From Zoogloeaceae bacterium G21618-S1 (GTDB lineage: Bacteria > Pseudomonadota > Gammaproteobacteria > Burkholderiales > Rhodocyclaceae): a DNA stretch of 64,000 nt. Below, one piece after another: positions 7,787 through 18,125 of this stretch. The position numbers were made by a program, and so were the translations under genes. The notes beneath the pieces are model-generated. The model worked only from the letters and a program-made list of their open reading frames with translations, had not been told where the DNA came from and did no database searches. The stretch lies in contig JAPWHF010000015.1 of assembly GCA_027214125.1 (NCBI GenBank), positions 1-64,000 on the forward strand. The letters are read 5' to 3'. Each line of letters starts with the position of its first letter. The stretch's first letter is position 1.

Positions 7787-8551
7787 CTAGATCATGTCCG
7801 GAAGTCCGACCATAACATGGCCGTCGGCCTCCAGCGCGGCGCGCAGGGCGCGGGCGGTGTCGACCGCCTCAAGGTTGTCACCGTGCACACAGATACTGTG
7901 GATGGGCGTGGGCAGCACGGTACCGTCGAGCGCAACCAGCCCCCCCGCCGCAAGCAGGCGGCGGACATGGGCGATGCATTCGGCGGGATCATGCAGCACG
8001 GCGCCCGGTTGGCTGCGAGGCACCAAGGTGCCGCGCGCGGTATAGGCACGGTCGGCAAAGACTTCGAGCGCCACCGGCAGGCCGGCCCGTTCGCCAGCGG
8101 TGGCCAGTTCTGAGGTGGCAGGCGCCAGCAGGATCAAGCTGCGGTCGAAGGCGTTCACGGCGCGCGCAACGGCGTCGGCCATGGCGGCGTCTTCACAGGC
8201 CATGTTGTTGAGCGCGCCATGGGGTTTCACATGGGTGACGCGACCGCCCTCTGCCTGCGCCATGCCGGCCAGCGCGGCAATCTGGTAAATCAGCATGGCT
8301 TCGAGCTCATCGAGCGGCAGCTGCATTTTGCGCCGGCCAAAGCCTTGCAGGTCGGGGAAGGCGGGATGGGCGCCGAGGGTGGTGTGGCTGGCCAGCGCGG
8401 TGCGCACGGTGTGGCGCATCACCAGCGGGTCGCCGGCGTGAAAACCGCAGGCGATGTTGGCGGAGTCGACAATGGGCAGCAACGCGGCGTCAGCCCCCAT
8501 GGCCCATGCGCCAAAGGATTCGCCGAGATCGGCATTCAGGTTGAGCTTCAT
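7787..8551 (-). CDS. pxpA: 5-oxoprolinase subunit A (LamB/YcsF family)
   Basis: The 254 residues match the family throughout: NLNADLGESFG at the N-terminus, ANIACGFHAGDP (about 31-42), GAHPAFPD, HVKPHGALNN and SICVHGD. PxpA works with PxpB and PxpC in the ATP-dependent opening of 5-oxo-L-proline (pyroglutamate) to L-glutamate in the cytoplasm. Start and the preceding pxpC stop share ATGA (8548-8551), so translation is coupled. Gene order pxpB-pxpC-pxpA is the same as in E. coli. Confidence 0.95.
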   Translation of the reverse strand: MKLNLNADLGESFGAWAMGADAALLPIVDSANIACGFHAGDPLVMRHTVRTALASHTTLGAHPAFPDLQGFGRRKMQLPLDELEAMLIYQIAALAGMAQAEGGRVTHVKPHGALNNMACEDAAMADAVARAVNAFDRSLILLAPATSELATAGERAGLPVALEVFADRAYTARGTLVPRSQPGAVLHDPAECIAHVRRLLAAGGLVALDGTVLPTPIHSICVHGDNLEAVDTARALRAALEADGHVMVGLPDMI

Positions 8552-9591
8552 GCGGTGTCTCCGTCGTCTTCGCGGCCGTCGATGATGCCGCTGAGCAGGT
8601 TGCAGGTGTATAGCGCGTCGAGGTCGATCACGCCGTCACCGGCCAACGGCACGATGTCGCCGAGGCTGGCTTGCAGTGAGTGCTCGGCCGCACGGGCGAG
8701 GTCTTCGGCCTCGGCGACGCTCACCGCGACGAAACGAATCTGCTCGCCCGGTTTGCGCTCGGCCAGCCGCACCAGGTCGGCGGTGATGACAGTGGCGATT
8801 TTGGGATAGCCACCGGCGGTGTGGCCGTCGGCCAGCAGCACGATGGGCAGACCGTTGCCGGGCACCTGGATGGCACCGGGCACGGCGGCGTCCGACACAA
8901 TCTCGCGCGCGGCGGCATCACGATGCACCAGCGGCTCGCCCGCCAGGCGCACGCCCATGCGGTCGGCTTCGGCGGTGATCTCGAAGGGCGCGCTCAAGAA
9001 CGCGTCGAGACTCGCCGGCGCGAAATGATCCGCCTGCGGCCCGAGCACCACGCGAATCGGCCCGGCATCGGGCGTGGGTGGCTGACGCAGGTGCTGCTCG
9101 GGTGCAGGAGCCGGTTCGATCACGTTCAGACGGTCACCCGCCTGCAGTGCGCGACCGTCCAGCCCGCCGAGCGCCGCACGCGCATAGGTGGCGGCGCTAC
9201 CGAGCACCCGCGGGCGGTCGAGGCCAAACACCGCGACCACCGCCAAACGACCCGCACCGGTCGTCACCACACGCAGCGTTTCTCCGTCGGCCAGCGTGAG
9301 GCTGCGCCAGGCGACGAGCGAACGCTTGCCGTCGGCAGTGAGATGTTCGAGTTGCGCGTCGCCGGCCACGGCCAGGCGCACCGCGCCGTCACGCGCGACA
9401 AATTGCTGACCGCCATCGAAGCATTCGATGGCCGGCGCCAGCACGTCATTGCCGGCCAGCGTGTTGGCGATGCGTAGCAGCTGCGGCGCCAGCGCGCCGG
9501 CCCAGGGCACGCCAATACGCCGCCAGCCACGACGGCCGACGTCCTGGATCGAGGCCAGCGCGCCGGGCGAACGAATCTCGAGCGCGCTCAT
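8548..9591 (-). CDS. pxpC: 5-oxoprolinase subunit C (biotin-dependent carboxyltransferase-like)
   Basis: The 347-residue protein begins with SPGALASIQDVGRRG and has GVPWAGA shortly after, the hallmark N-terminus of KipA/PxpC proteins. Later segments include DRMGVRL and ADGHTAGGYPK. I set the start at 9591 because that ATG overlaps the pxpB stop by four bases; a longer frame from 9618 would run inside pxpB. It forms the PxpBC complex that activates 5-oxoproline for PxpA. Confidence 0.93.
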   Translation of the reverse strand: MSALEIRSPGALASIQDVGRRGWRRIGVPWAGALAPQLLRIANTLAGNDVLAPAIECFDGGQQFVARDGAVRLAVAGDAQLEHLTADGKRSLVAWRSLTLADGETLRVVTTGAGRLAVVAVFGLDRPRVLGSAATYARAALGGLDGRALQAGDRLNVIEPAPAPEQHLRQPPTPDAGPIRVVLGPQADHFAPASLDAFLSAPFEITAEADRMGVRLAGEPLVHRDAAAREIVSDAAVPGAIQVPGNGLPIVLLADGHTAGGYPKIATVITADLVRLAERKPGEQIRFVAVSVAEAEDLARAAEHSLQASLGDIVPLAGDGVIDLDALYTCNLLSGIIDGREDDGDTA

Positions 9592-10337
9592 GCCAACGCT
9601 CCGACCGGCGTGCACCACTGTTGCGGATCGAGCTGACCGGCTTTGAGTTCGGCATCGAGCCGGTCAAATTCATCGGCACTGACCGGCGTGAAACGCACCC
9701 GGTCGCCGGCGGCCAATAAGGCGGGCGCCTCGCGCGTGGCGTCGAACAGCGGCACCGGGCAGCGGCCCAGCAGGTGCCAGCCACCAGGGCTCTCCCAGGG
9801 GTAGATAGCGGTGAGGCCGGTGGCGATGGCGATGCTGCCGGGCGGCACACGCAGCCGGGGCTCCCGCCGGCGGGGCAGTTGCAAGGCGGCGGGCACATCG
9901 CCCATGAAGGGAAAGCCGGGCAGAAAGCCGAGCATGTAGACCACGTATTCGGTGGTGCTGTGCGCATTGATCACGGCCTCGGGCGTCAGGTCGGTGGCGG
10001 CGGCGACATCGGCCAGATCGGGCCCGAATGCGTCACCGTAGCAGGCCGGCAGACGCCAGTGGCGACCGTCGCTGGCCGGCGCATGGTCGGCCGCAGCGAT
10101 CAAATCGCGCAGTGCCGCTTCGAGGGAGGCGCGACGCGTCTGCAACGGATCGTAGATAACCGTCAGCGAGCGGAAGGTGGGCACAGTCTCGATCACGCCA
10201 TCGAGCTGCCCCGCGCTGCGGGCGTGCTCGATGGCCACATCAAGCGCATTGACCCGGGCTTGCAGCGCGGGATCGATGGCATCGCCGAACTCAACGGAGA
10301 ACGCGGCGTCGCCCATGTCGAGAATACGCATGCTCAC
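9588..10337 (-). CDS. pxpB: 5-oxoprolinase subunit B (KipI-like)
   Basis: The 249-residue protein has GDAAFSVEFGD near the N-terminus, then VYMLGFLPGFPFMGD and a carboxy-terminal GWHLLGRCP, all typical of PxpB/KipI. The GTG at 10337 overlaps the stop of the regulator gene as GTGA, which favours it; an ATG two codons later (10331) is equally possible. It joins PxpC in the pyroglutamate-opening enzyme. Its position directly behind the regulator suggests autoregulated co-expression. Confidence 0.93.
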   Translation of the reverse strand: MSMRILDMGDAAFSVEFGDAIDPALQARVNALDVAIEHARSAGQLDGVIETVPTFRSLTVIYDPLQTRRASLEAALRDLIAAADHAPASDGRHWRLPACYGDAFGPDLADVAAATDLTPEAVINAHSTTEYVVYMLGFLPGFPFMGDVPAALQLPRRREPRLRVPPGSIAIATGLTAIYPWESPGGWHLLGRCPVPLFDATREAPALLAAGDRVRFTPVSADEFDRLDAELKAGQLDPQQWCTPVGALA

Positions 10338-10876
10338 AGACTCGAGGTCGAAGCAGCGCGGGCGGCCTGGTCATAACGACCGGACAGCGTGCGCAGCAGA
10401 CGGGCGAGATCGCCGATGTGCGCGTTTTCTTCCGCCGACCCGGAAAATCCGGGCATCAGGCAGGCTTCGCGCACTTCGCGATAACGCAGGCAGGCATCGC
10501 GGCCGTCGTCGGTGGCGCTGTAGAACGCCTCCTTGCCTTTGCGATGGCTGGTGACCAGCTTGAGCGCCATGAGCTTCTTGAGCGAATAGGACACCACATG
10601 GGTGTCTTCCACGTTGAGTACAAAACAGATATCGGCCAGCCGCTTGGCGCTCTCGCGATGCACCACATGGTGCAGCACCAGCACGTCAATGGTGGTCATG
10701 TCCTCAAAGCCAGCGGCGGCCATGCACCGCATCATCCAGCGCGAAAAGCCATGCCACGCGACGATCATGCCGTATTCGAACTCCGACAGTTCGGGGGATT
10801 TGGCGGACACCAGATGCTCTGAAGAGACGATCCGGCTCGGTGCGGGGCGGCCATCGGGGGGCAGGATTTTTGGCAT
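10334..10876 (-). CDS. MarR-type winged-helix transcriptional regulator
   Basis: A 180-residue regulator. The central part holds the winged helix: VLVLHHVVHRESAKRLADICF is followed by a recognition-helix stretch with SYSLKKLMALKLV and a basic wing (SHRKGKEAF). I chose the ATG at 10876, nine bases after GAGGTG; the frame extends upstream to 10969 across the promoter region. It is the first gene of the pxpBCA operon and divergent from the TRAP transporter, so it very likely controls both from the palindrome at 10895-10914. The ligand may be pyroglutamate or a related compound; this is inferred from context only. Confidence 0.8.
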   Translation of the reverse strand: MPKILPPDGRPAPSRIVSSEHLVSAKSPELSEFEYGMIVAWHGFSRWMMRCMAAAGFEDMTTIDVLVLHHVVHRESAKRLADICFVLNVEDTHVVSYSLKKLMALKLVTSHRKGKEAFYSATDDGRDACLRYREVREACLMPGFSGSAEENAHIGDLARLLRTLSGRYDQAARAASTSSL

Positions 10877-10894
10877 TTCGTTGTCACCTCGTCG

Positions 10895-10914
10895 ATATTT
10901 TGTTGACAAATTAT
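10895..10914. promoter_or_regulatory. candidate operator between the pxp operon and the TRAP operon
   Basis: ATATTTTGT and ACAAATTAT flank a central TG and are complementary except at one position. The dyad lies 18 bases from the regulator start and 109 bases from dctP, the only clear palindrome in the divergent gap. MarR-family proteins bind dyads of this size. A TTGACA at 10903-10908 overlaps it and could be a -35 box, although no convincing -10 follows. Confidence 0.5.
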
Positions 10915-11022
10915 AGATGAAATACCAAAGTTGCAAGGCCGGCGATGAGAAAGCAGCCTCGCGCCGCAATCAAAAAAACCCTTGGCGTTCGCCTGATCGA
11001 ACGCCCTGCGAGGAGACACCCG

Positions 11023-12012
11023 ATGCGATCCACCAAGCCTTTGCGTTCCGCCCTGTGCGCCACCGTCGCCGCCTTCGGCCTGAGTACCGCCGCCCTGGCC
11101 GAAACGACCTGGGACATGCCGACCCCCTACCCCGCCACCAACTTCCACACCGAAAACATCCAGCAGTTTGCCAATGACGTGGCCAGCGCCACGGCCGGCC
11201 AGCTGAAGATCACCGTGCATCCGGGCGGCGCGCTGTTCAAGGGGCCGGAAATCAAACGCGCGGTGCAGGCCGGGCAGGCACAGATCGGCGAATTGCTGAT
11301 CAGCTCGCTGGCCAACGAAGACGCCATGTACGCACTCGACACCGTGCCCTTCCTGGCCACCAGCTACGCCGAGTCGGCCAAGCTGTGGAAAGTGTCGCGC
11401 AGCGCCGTCGAAGCGCGTCTGGCCAAGCACGGGCTGAAGCTGCTGTTCACCGTGCCGTGGCCGCCGCAGGGCATCTACAGCAAGAGCGCCGTGGCCTCGA
11501 TGGGCGACTTCAAGAACATGAAGATCCGCTCCTACAGCCCGACCGTGGCGCGCATGATCGAGTTGATGGGCGGCCAGCCGGTCACCGTGCAAGCCGCCGA
11601 CCTGACGCAGGCGCTGGCCACCGGTGTGGTGTCGGCCAACATCACCTCCTCCTCGACCGGCTACGACTCGAAGAGCTGGGAGCAGTTGTCGCACTACTAC
11701 GATGTGCAGGCCTGGCTGCCGAAGAACATGGTGTTCGTGTCGCAGAAAGTCTTTGACGGCCTGGACGCCGCCACCCGCGAGGCCTTGCTCAAGGCCGCGG
11801 CTGCCGCCGAAACCCGCGGCTGGCAGGTCTCCGAAGAGAAGACCGCGTGGTATGTCGATCAGCTCAAGAAAAACGGCATGAAGGTGCTGCCGCCCAGCGA
11901 CGCCCTGCGCGCGGATCTCAAGAAGGTCGGCGACACGATGACGGCCGAATGGCTTGAGCGTGCCGGCGCCGACGGCAAGGCGGTGCTCGACGCCTACCGC
12001 GCCGCGCAGTAA
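11023..12012 (+). CDS. dctP: TRAP transporter solute-binding protein (DctP family)
   Basis: The 329-residue protein starts after GAGGAGA and has a Sec signal peptide ending ALA before ETTWDMPTPYPATNFH. Family landmarks are GGALFKGPEIKRAVQ, the conserved arginine region KIRSYSP (about 167-173) that normally pairs with the substrate carboxylate, and STGYDSKSWE. It captures a carboxylate in the periplasm for DctQM. Divergence from the 5-oxoprolinase operon points to pyroglutamate as substrate; a pyroglutamate-binding DctP subfamily has been structurally described in Bordetella. The substrate is inferred from context. Confidence 0.9.
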   Translation: MRSTKPLRSALCATVAAFGLSTAALAETTWDMPTPYPATNFHTENIQQFANDVASATAGQLKITVHPGGALFKGPEIKRAVQAGQAQIGELLISSLANEDAMYALDTVPFLATSYAESAKLWKVSRSAVEARLAKHGLKLLFTVPWPPQGIYSKSAVASMGDFKNMKIRSYSPTVARMIELMGGQPVTVQAADLTQALATGVVSANITSSSTGYDSKSWEQLSHYYDVQAWLPKNMVFVSQKVFDGLDAATREALLKAAAAAETRGWQVSEEKTAWYVDQLKKNGMKVLPPSDALRADLKKVGDTMTAEWLERAGADGKAVLDAYRAAQ

Positions 12013-12065
12013 GACCACGACGGGGGCCATGTGCCCCCGTGCTGTATTTCTTCGGGGAATTCTGC

Positions 12066-12584
12066 ATGCGTACAACGCTCGACACCCTGTACCGACTCGC
12101 TGGCGCGCTCGCCGCGGTCGGCATGATTGCCACGCTGGTGATGGTCACCACCGGCATCGTCACCCGCCCGCTGGGCATCTACCTGCGCGGTACCGACGAT
12201 TACGCCGGCTATGCCATGGCGGCCTGCGGTTTCCTGGCGCTGGCCTACACCTTCAAGCATGGCGAACACATCCGCGTGACGCTGCTCATCGACCGCATCG
12301 GCGGCAGCGTGCAGCGCGTGCTGCAGTGGATCGCGCTGTTGATCGGCACCGGTGTGTCGGGTGCGCTGGCCTGGTACAGCCTGCGTCTGGCCTGGCAGTC
12401 CCACGCCTTTGGTGACATTTCGCAGGGCGTGGACGCCACGCCGCTGTGGATTCCGCAACTGGCGCTGGCCATTGGCGCAACGGTTTTTCTCATTGCCATG
12501 CTCGACGATCTGGTGATGACCACGCTGGGCCGGCCTTGCGCCCGCCTCGCCAACGCCGGCCAAGAACCGGCGCGGATGGAGTAA
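12066..12584 (+). CDS. dctQ: TRAP transporter small membrane subunit (DctQ)
   Basis: The 172-residue integral membrane protein has four predicted helices (about 12-32, 48-66, 87-107 and 131-151). HGEHIRVTLLIDRI in the first cytoplasmic loop is typical of DctQ. The ATG at 12066 has GGGGAA in front; a frame from 12039 adds nine residues without a ribosome site. It lies between dctP and dctM and forms the membrane complex with DctM. Confidence 0.9.
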   Translation: MRTTLDTLYRLAGALAAVGMIATLVMVTTGIVTRPLGIYLRGTDDYAGYAMAACGFLALAYTFKHGEHIRVTLLIDRIGGSVQRVLQWIALLIGTGVSGALAWYSLRLAWQSHAFGDISQGVDATPLWIPQLALAIGATVFLIAMLDDLVMTTLGRPCARLANAGQEPARME

Positions 12585-12588
12585 TCCC

Positions 12589-13887
12589 ATGGACTTGATG
12601 GTTGCCGGCCTGCTCTTGCTGGTCATGCTCGTCTTGCTGGCCAGCGGGGTGTGGATCGGCTTGTCGCTGATCGCCGTAGGCGCCCTTGGCATGCTGATGT
12701 TCACGTCGCGCGCGCCGGGCGACGGTATGGCGGTGGCGATCTGGGGCATCGGCTCGAGCTGGACGCTCACCGCGCTGCCCTTGTTCTTGTGGATGGGCGA
12801 GGTGCTGTTCCGCACCAAGCTGTCGGAGAACATGTTTCGCGGCCTCGCCCCCTGGGTAGAACGCCTGCCCGGACGCCTGCTGCACGCCAATATTCTCGGC
12901 TGCACGCTGTTTGCGGCGGTGTCGGGCTCCTCGGCCGCCACCTGCGCCACCATCGGCAAGATCAACCTGCCGGAGCTGGAGCGTCGTGGCTACCCGACCT
13001 CGCTGGCGCTGGGCACGCTGGCCGGCGCCGGCACCCTGGGGCTGCTGATTCCGCCGTCGATCATCATGATCGTGTATGGCGTCTCGGCCGATGTGTCGAT
13101 CGCCAAGCTGTTCATCGGCGGCGTGTTACCGGGTCTGCTGCTGGCCAGCCTGTTCATGGGCTGGGTGATCGTCTGGTCACTGCTCAACCCCGACAAGATT
13201 CCTGCAGGTGAAGGCCGCACAAGCCTCATGGACAAGCTGCGCGCCTCATGGGGGCTGATGCCGGTAGTGCTGCTGATCGGCGCCGTGCTCGGCTCGATCT
13301 ACACCGGCGTGGCCACCGCCACCGAGGCCGCAGCGCTGGGCGTGATCGGCGCCTTCATCATCGCCGCGGCGCAAGGTTCGCTCACCCGAGAGAGCTTTTT
13401 CGCCAGCCTGATGGGTGCCACCCGCCTGTACTGCATGATCGGCCTCATCCTCGGCGGCTCGGCCTTTCTAACGCTGGCCATGGGCTACATCGGCCTGCCA
13501 CGCCACCTGGCCGAGTGGATCTCGGGGCTGGGGCTGTCAACGGGTTGGCTGCTGGTGGCGCTGACCGTTTTCTTCATCCTGCTCGGCTGCTTTCTCGACG
13601 GCATCTCGGTGGTCGTGCTGACCATGGCCGTGCTGCTGCCGACCATCCAGACGGCCGGCATCGATCCGCTGTGGTTCGGCATTTTCGTGGTGGTGGTGGT
13701 CGAGATGGCGCAGATCACGCCCCCGGTCGGCTTCAACCTCTTCGTGCTGCAAGCCATGACCGGCCGGCAAATTACCGAGGTGGCGCGCTACGCGCTGCCC
13801 TACTTCCTGCTCATGTGCGCGGCGGTGATCTGCCTCTACACCTTCCCGGGCCTGGTCACCTGGTTGCCAGGCAAGATGATCGGCTAG
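12589..13887 (+). CDS. dctM: TRAP transporter large permease (DctM)
   Basis: The 432-residue protein has about twelve hydrophobic segments. Typical DctM stretches are FAAVSGSSAATCATIGKI near residue 105, GTLGLLIPPSIIMIVYG, and the C-terminal GCFLDGISVVVLT and ITPPVGFNLFVLQ. GGAG lies eight bases before the start, four bases after dctQ. DctM carries the sodium-coupled transport path. The three genes form a complete DctPQM system. The gene ends 12 bases before a convergent histidine kinase gene with no clear terminator between. Confidence 0.93.
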   Translation: MDLMVAGLLLLVMLVLLASGVWIGLSLIAVGALGMLMFTSRAPGDGMAVAIWGIGSSWTLTALPLFLWMGEVLFRTKLSENMFRGLAPWVERLPGRLLHANILGCTLFAAVSGSSAATCATIGKINLPELERRGYPTSLALGTLAGAGTLGLLIPPSIIMIVYGVSADVSIAKLFIGGVLPGLLLASLFMGWVIVWSLLNPDKIPAGEGRTSLMDKLRASWGLMPVVLLIGAVLGSIYTGVATATEAAALGVIGAFIIAAAQGSLTRESFFASLMGATRLYCMIGLILGGSAFLTLAMGYIGLPRHLAEWISGLGLSTGWLLVALTVFFILLGCFLDGISVVVLTMAVLLPTIQTAGIDPLWFGIFVVVVVEMAQITPPVGFNLFVLQAMTGRQITEVARYALPYFLLMCAAVICLYTFPGLVTWLPGKMIG

Positions 13888-13899
13888 CGCGCGCAGCGC

Positions 13900-16800
13900 T
13901 CAGACGTCGGTGCGAGACAACGCGCCGGGCAGTGGCGTCGTCCGGATCGCCGCCACCAGCGCGGCGATCGATTGCTCAAGCCCGGCCATCATCTCCGCGT
14001 CGGGTTCGCGGCCCTGCACCGCCAGCGCTTCGACCGCCGCGGCCTGATCCGCCAGGGCGTCAGCGCCCAGGCTGCCCGCCGCGCCGCGCAGGGTGTGCAT
14101 CAGGCGCGCAGCGCCCATCAGATCGCCCTCACCCACCCGCATACGCAACTGCGCGCCACAGTCCCCATGCTGACGCTCGAACAAACCGAGCATGCGTGCG
14201 TACAGCGCGGGCTTGCCCATCATCCGCAACAGCCCCGCCTCGACGTTGAGCCCAGCGATCGCGGGGAAATCGACCGCCGCGGCGGGCCGTGATGCCGTCA
14301 CCGACATCAGCGCCGGCACCCGCCCGGCCCAGCGGGCCAGCGTGGCAAGAAAAAGCGGCGGATCGACTGGTTTGGCGAGATGGTCGTTCATGCCGGCCGC
14401 GAGGCATTGGTCCCGCTCATCGGCCATCGCATGCGCAGTCATGGCGATGATCGGCAGCGCGGCAAAACGCGGGTCGGCACGAATCTGACGCGTGGCTTCG
14501 AGACCGTCCATTTCCGGCATCTGCACATCCATCAGCACCACATCGATCGGCGGCGCACCCGGGCGCATCACACGATCGACCGCTTCACGGCCGGTGCCCG
14601 CCGTGTCGACCAGCACGCCCTGTTCGGCCAGCAAGGTTTCGGCGATCAGCAGATTGACCAGATTGTCTTCGGCCACCAGCACGCGCAAACCATCAAGATC
14701 CGCCGTGGGCTGCGGCACGCGGGGCGTTCTGGCGAGCTCACCGGTGGCGGCGACGCCGAGTTCGACATCGAACAAAAAGGTGCTGCCCTGACCGGGCTCG
14801 CTATGCACGACGACATCGCCGCCCATCAGGCGGACCAGTTGGCGGCAAATCGACAGCCCCAGCCCGGTGCCCCCAAACTTGCGGGTGGTCGAATCGTCCG
14901 CCTGCGCAAAGGGTTGAAACAAGCCGTCGATCTGGCTGGGTGTGAGGCCCACACCGGTATCACGCACGGCAAACTGCAGACGCACGCGCCGGTTGTTGGG
15001 CGGATCGGCGCGCACCGTCACGGCCACCTCACCGCGCTCGGTAAACTTGATCGCGTTGGCGACCAGATTGATCAGCACCTGCCCCAGGCGCATGCCGTCG
15101 CCGACCAGTGCATTGGGTACATTCGGCGACACCGACAGCTGCAAGGCGAGCTGTTTGGCGCGCGCCTGCTCGCCAAACAAGGCCATCAATTGCGCCAGCA
15201 CCGCATCGAGTTCAAACGCCGACTGCTCCAGCGACAGGCGCCCCGCCTCGATGCGCGATACGTCAAGCACATCGTTGATCACCCCGAGCAGGGCGGTGCC
15301 GGCCTGGTGGATCTTGCTCACATAGTCGCGCTGGGCGGGCTGCAGATCACCGCCCAGGCACAGGTGAGACAACCCGATGATAGCGTTCATCGGCGTGCGG
15401 ATTTCATGACTCATATTGGCTAGGAAGCGGCTCTTCGCCTGCGTCGCGGCCTCGGCCGCCTGTTTGGCGTCGCGCAGCGCGGCCTCGGTCGCCTTGCGGG
15501 CCGACACATCCTCGAGCACCCACACGCCGTGGCTCAACTCACCGTTGCGCTCGGCCAGTGCGCTGACGGCCACGCTGATCCACACCAAGGCGCCATCCTT
15601 GCGACGGATCTGACACTCGCAGCGCCACTCCTCACCCACCGACAAGGCCGCCCATGCCTCGACCTGCACATCTCTCGCCTGTCCCTCGGCGTCGCGCACC
15701 TCGGGCAGACCCGCCACCAGATCGCCGAGCGCGTAGCCGGTCACCGCCGTGAAGTGCGGGTTCACATACTCCACCGCGCCGGCACGACGGGAAATCACCA
15801 CCATCACCGGACTGTGCTCGACCGCCAGCGACAGCTTGCGCAACTGGCGCGCGGCGGCGCGGCGCTCGGTAATATCGTAAGTCCAGCTCAACACCACCGG
15901 CGACCCGCCAAAAACACCGCGCTCCAGGCTCAGCAACACCCAGTAGACGCTGCCATCGGCCCGCCGCAGCGCCACTTCGCGGTCGCGCACCACCTCACCG
16001 GCGTCGAGCGCTGCGAGCGCCGCATGCCGCTGCGCCGGATCAACATACCGCTCGATTGCCGGCGTCTGCATGAACGCTTCGCGCGAGAACCCGGCCATCG
16101 CGCAGGCGCGCCAATTGGCAAACACCGGCACGCTATCTTCACCGGCAATCACCACGCCAATCGGGCTGGATTCGAGAATCCGGCTCAACTGCGCCTCGGC
16201 ATCCCGCGCGCGACGTTCAGCCGCCTTGGTGTCGGAGATATCGACCACCACCCCAAGCAAACCGCCGGGCTGGCCATCCGCCAGTCTGAACCCCTGCACC
16301 CAGTACAAGGTGTCGTGGCGCACCCCGTCGGCGAAGACGATGGCCTGCTCCCGGTCCCGCGAGGCGCTGGTCGCAATCAGGTGCACGTCCTCCGCGTGAA
16401 TCGCCGCTCGCTCGGCGGGCGAAAAAACCTCCAGCTCGAGAATGGTCTTGCCGCGCAACTGCTCACGGCGTAGGCCGAAACTCGTTTCGAACGCACGGTT
16501 ACACCCCAGGAAGCGCGCATCCGCCCCTTTGTAGAACACCGGGTTGGGGAGCGTATCAAGCAAGACTTCGACAAACAGAAGTTGGTCGGCCAGTTCGGCT
16601 TGTTTGGCGGCCAGTGCATGGGTGCGCTCGGCCACCTTGTCTTCGAGCGCATCACGGGCCGTCGCCAGACGCCGGGTCGCATCCTCCAGCAAGGCCCGCA
16701 TCGCCCCCTGGCTGTCGACCAGCGCGGCCATCTCGCGCCAATGGCCCTCGATCGTCGGCCCCGGCGTCAGATCCAGCTGACCGATCCGTTCACTTTGTGC

Positions 16801-17943
16801 CACCAAGGCCTGCAAGGGGTGACGCACGCGCTCGGCCACCCGCACCGCCATCAACACACCGAGCGCAATGACCCCGAGCATCAGGGCCACAAAAATGACC
16901 GCATCACGCGCACGGGCCGGCACAAAATCGGCCTCAGGCGCGAAGGCCGCCACCCACAGCGCGTTTGCGCCCAGGTGCAGCGGCGAGAACTCGGCGCGCC
17001 AACGCCGACCATTGAGCATGAAACCGACATCGCCGACCGGCCGACCGGCCGACTCCCAGGCGCTCACGCCACCGCTCAGATAGGCCACATCAATCTCGGC
17101 AACCGCCTTGAGCACCGCCGCACGCACCGCTTCAGCCACCGCGAAGCGGGGCGAACTCGGCAAGCCCAGCACCTCGCCGGCATCGGTCAGAATGGCCACG
17201 CCGCCATGTCGCCCGACCCGTATGGCGGACGATAGCCGCGACACGTCCGACAACAACATGTCGAACGCAAGCACCCGATGTTGACCGTCCGGGGCGGTCC
17301 AACGGGTGGATACCGTGATCCCCGGCTCGTCGGTGGTGAAGAACTGATAAGGTCGCGTCCAGAACACCCTGCCATCGGCCGGCAAGGCCATCGCGCCAAC
17401 AAACCAGGGGCGTCCGCGCGGCTCATAGTCGCTTTTCAAGACCGCATCACTGATGAGCTCGCCGGTGTCGGACCAACGCATCGTGCGGTGTCGTTCGCCT
17501 GCCTCGGGCAAGCCAGTGATCCGGTTTCGCCACTGGCCATCGGCCATTTCGAGCAGCAGCAACTCCCGTCCATCTTCCTTGGCCAGCAGCGCCGACGACA
17601 GCCGCAGATCGGTCTTCAACATCGGGCGCAGAACGCGATTGAACGCGCTCAGGGTGTCGACATCGAAAACACCCGCCTGCCCCCACGCGGCGGCCGTCTC
17701 GAGCATGCGCTCGACCTGGCGAAAATCACGCTGAATCTGCGCATCAATGGTCGTGGTGGCCTGATGCACCGCACTGCGCGCCAGCTCGGTGGTCGAGGGT
17801 TTCAGGATCAGGCCATAGAAGGCCGCACCAAACACCACAAAGCACACCACGATCAACAGGGCGAACTGACGCATCAAGCCCCGCACCAGCGAGGGGCGCG
17901 CTCGCCCGGCGGGCACGAGTTTGACGGCGGGATCAGCGCGCAT
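13900..17943 (-). CDS. hybrid sensor histidine kinase with dCache, three PAS, receiver and HPt domains
   Basis: The 1347-residue membrane kinase has helices at about 27-47 and 347-368 flanking a periplasmic dCache-like sensor (48-345) that contains RGRPWFVGA and VFWTRPY. Three PAS domains follow (about 455-572, 585-694 and 705-815). HisKA carries His 846 in MSHEIRTP, and HATPase_c has N963/N965-region and DTGVGL motifs up to FGGTGLGL. The receiver holds Asp 1139 (VVLMDVQMP) and the HPt domain His 1283 ([10 protein letters not shown]). All phosphorelay residues are present, so it can relay to a separate regulator, which is not encoded next to it. The first ATG lacks a strong ribosome site; residue 24 is an alternative start. 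Confidence 0.9.
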   Translation of the reverse strand: MRADPAVKLVPAGRARPSLVRGLMRQFALLIVVCFVVFGAAFYGLILKPSTTELARSAVHQATTTIDAQIQRDFRQVERMLETAAAWGQAGVFDVDTLSAFNRVLRPMLKTDLRLSSALLAKEDGRELLLLEMADGQWRNRITGLPEAGERHRTMRWSDTGELISDAVLKSDYEPRGRPWFVGAMALPADGRVFWTRPYQFFTTDEPGITVSTRWTAPDGQHRVLAFDMLLSDVSRLSSAIRVGRHGGVAILTDAGEVLGLPSSPRFAVAEAVRAAVLKAVAEIDVAYLSGGVSAWESAGRPVGDVGFMLNGRRWRAEFSPLHLGANALWVAAFAPEADFVPARARDAVIFVALMLGVIALGVLMAVRVAERVRHPLQALVAQSERIGQLDLTPGPTIEGHWREMAALVDSQGAMRALLEDATRRLATARDALEDKVAERTHALAAKQAELADQLLFVEVLLDTLPNPVFYKGADARFLGCNRAFETSFGLRREQLRGKTILELEVFSPAERAAIHAEDVHLIATSASRDREQAIVFADGVRHDTLYWVQGFRLADGQPGGLLGVVVDISDTKAAERRARDAEAQLSRILESSPIGVVIAGEDSVPVFANWRACAMAGFSREAFMQTPAIERYVDPAQRHAALAALDAGEVVRDREVALRRADGSVYWVLLSLERGVFGGSPVVLSWTYDITERRAAARQLRKLSLAVEHSPVMVVISRRAGAVEYVNPHFTAVTGYALGDLVAGLPEVRDAEGQARDVQVEAWAALSVGEEWRCECQIRRKDGALVWISVAVSALAERNGELSHGVWVLEDVSARKATEAALRDAKQAAEAATQAKSRFLANMSHEIRTPMNAIIGLSHLCLGGDLQPAQRDYVSKIHQAGTALLGVINDVLDVSRIEAGRLSLEQSAFELDAVLAQLMALFGEQARAKQLALQLSVSPNVPNALVGDGMRLGQVLINLVANAIKFTERGEVAVTVRADPPNNRRVRLQFAVRDTGVGLTPSQIDGLFQPFAQADDSTTRKFGGTGLGLSICRQLVRLMGGDVVVHSEPGQGSTFLFDVELGVAATGELARTPRVPQPTADLDGLRVLVAEDNLVNLLIAETLLAEQGVLVDTAGTGREAVDRVMRPGAPPIDVVLMDVQMPEMDGLEATRQIRADPRFAALPIIAMTAHAMADERDQCLAAGMNDHLAKPVDPPLFLATLARWAGRVPALMSVTASRPAAAVDFPAIAGLNVEAGLLRMMGKPALYARMLGLFERQHGDCGAQLRMRVGEGDLMGAARLMHTLRGAAGSLGADALADQAAAVEALAVQGREPDAEMMAGLEQSIAALVAAIRTTPLPGALSRTDV

Positions 17944-18125
17944 TCAGTAACGCTCGATGGGAAATGGACACCAACAGCATACGCAATCAACCCTATCCAA
18001 AAAATGGTTTTCCGCGATCCCCGATGGCCGGTGCAATGTCCGGCAACGTCGATCGACGCATTCGCCGCTCTGGCTAGCGCGGGGCTGAGTCGTTTGTCGG
18101 GCGCGGAAACGGCGCATCGCCCACC

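Noticed and set aside
10903-10931. TTGACA as a full promoter for the TRAP operon
   Set aside because: No acceptable -10 box at 16-18 bases; kept only as part of the dyad description.
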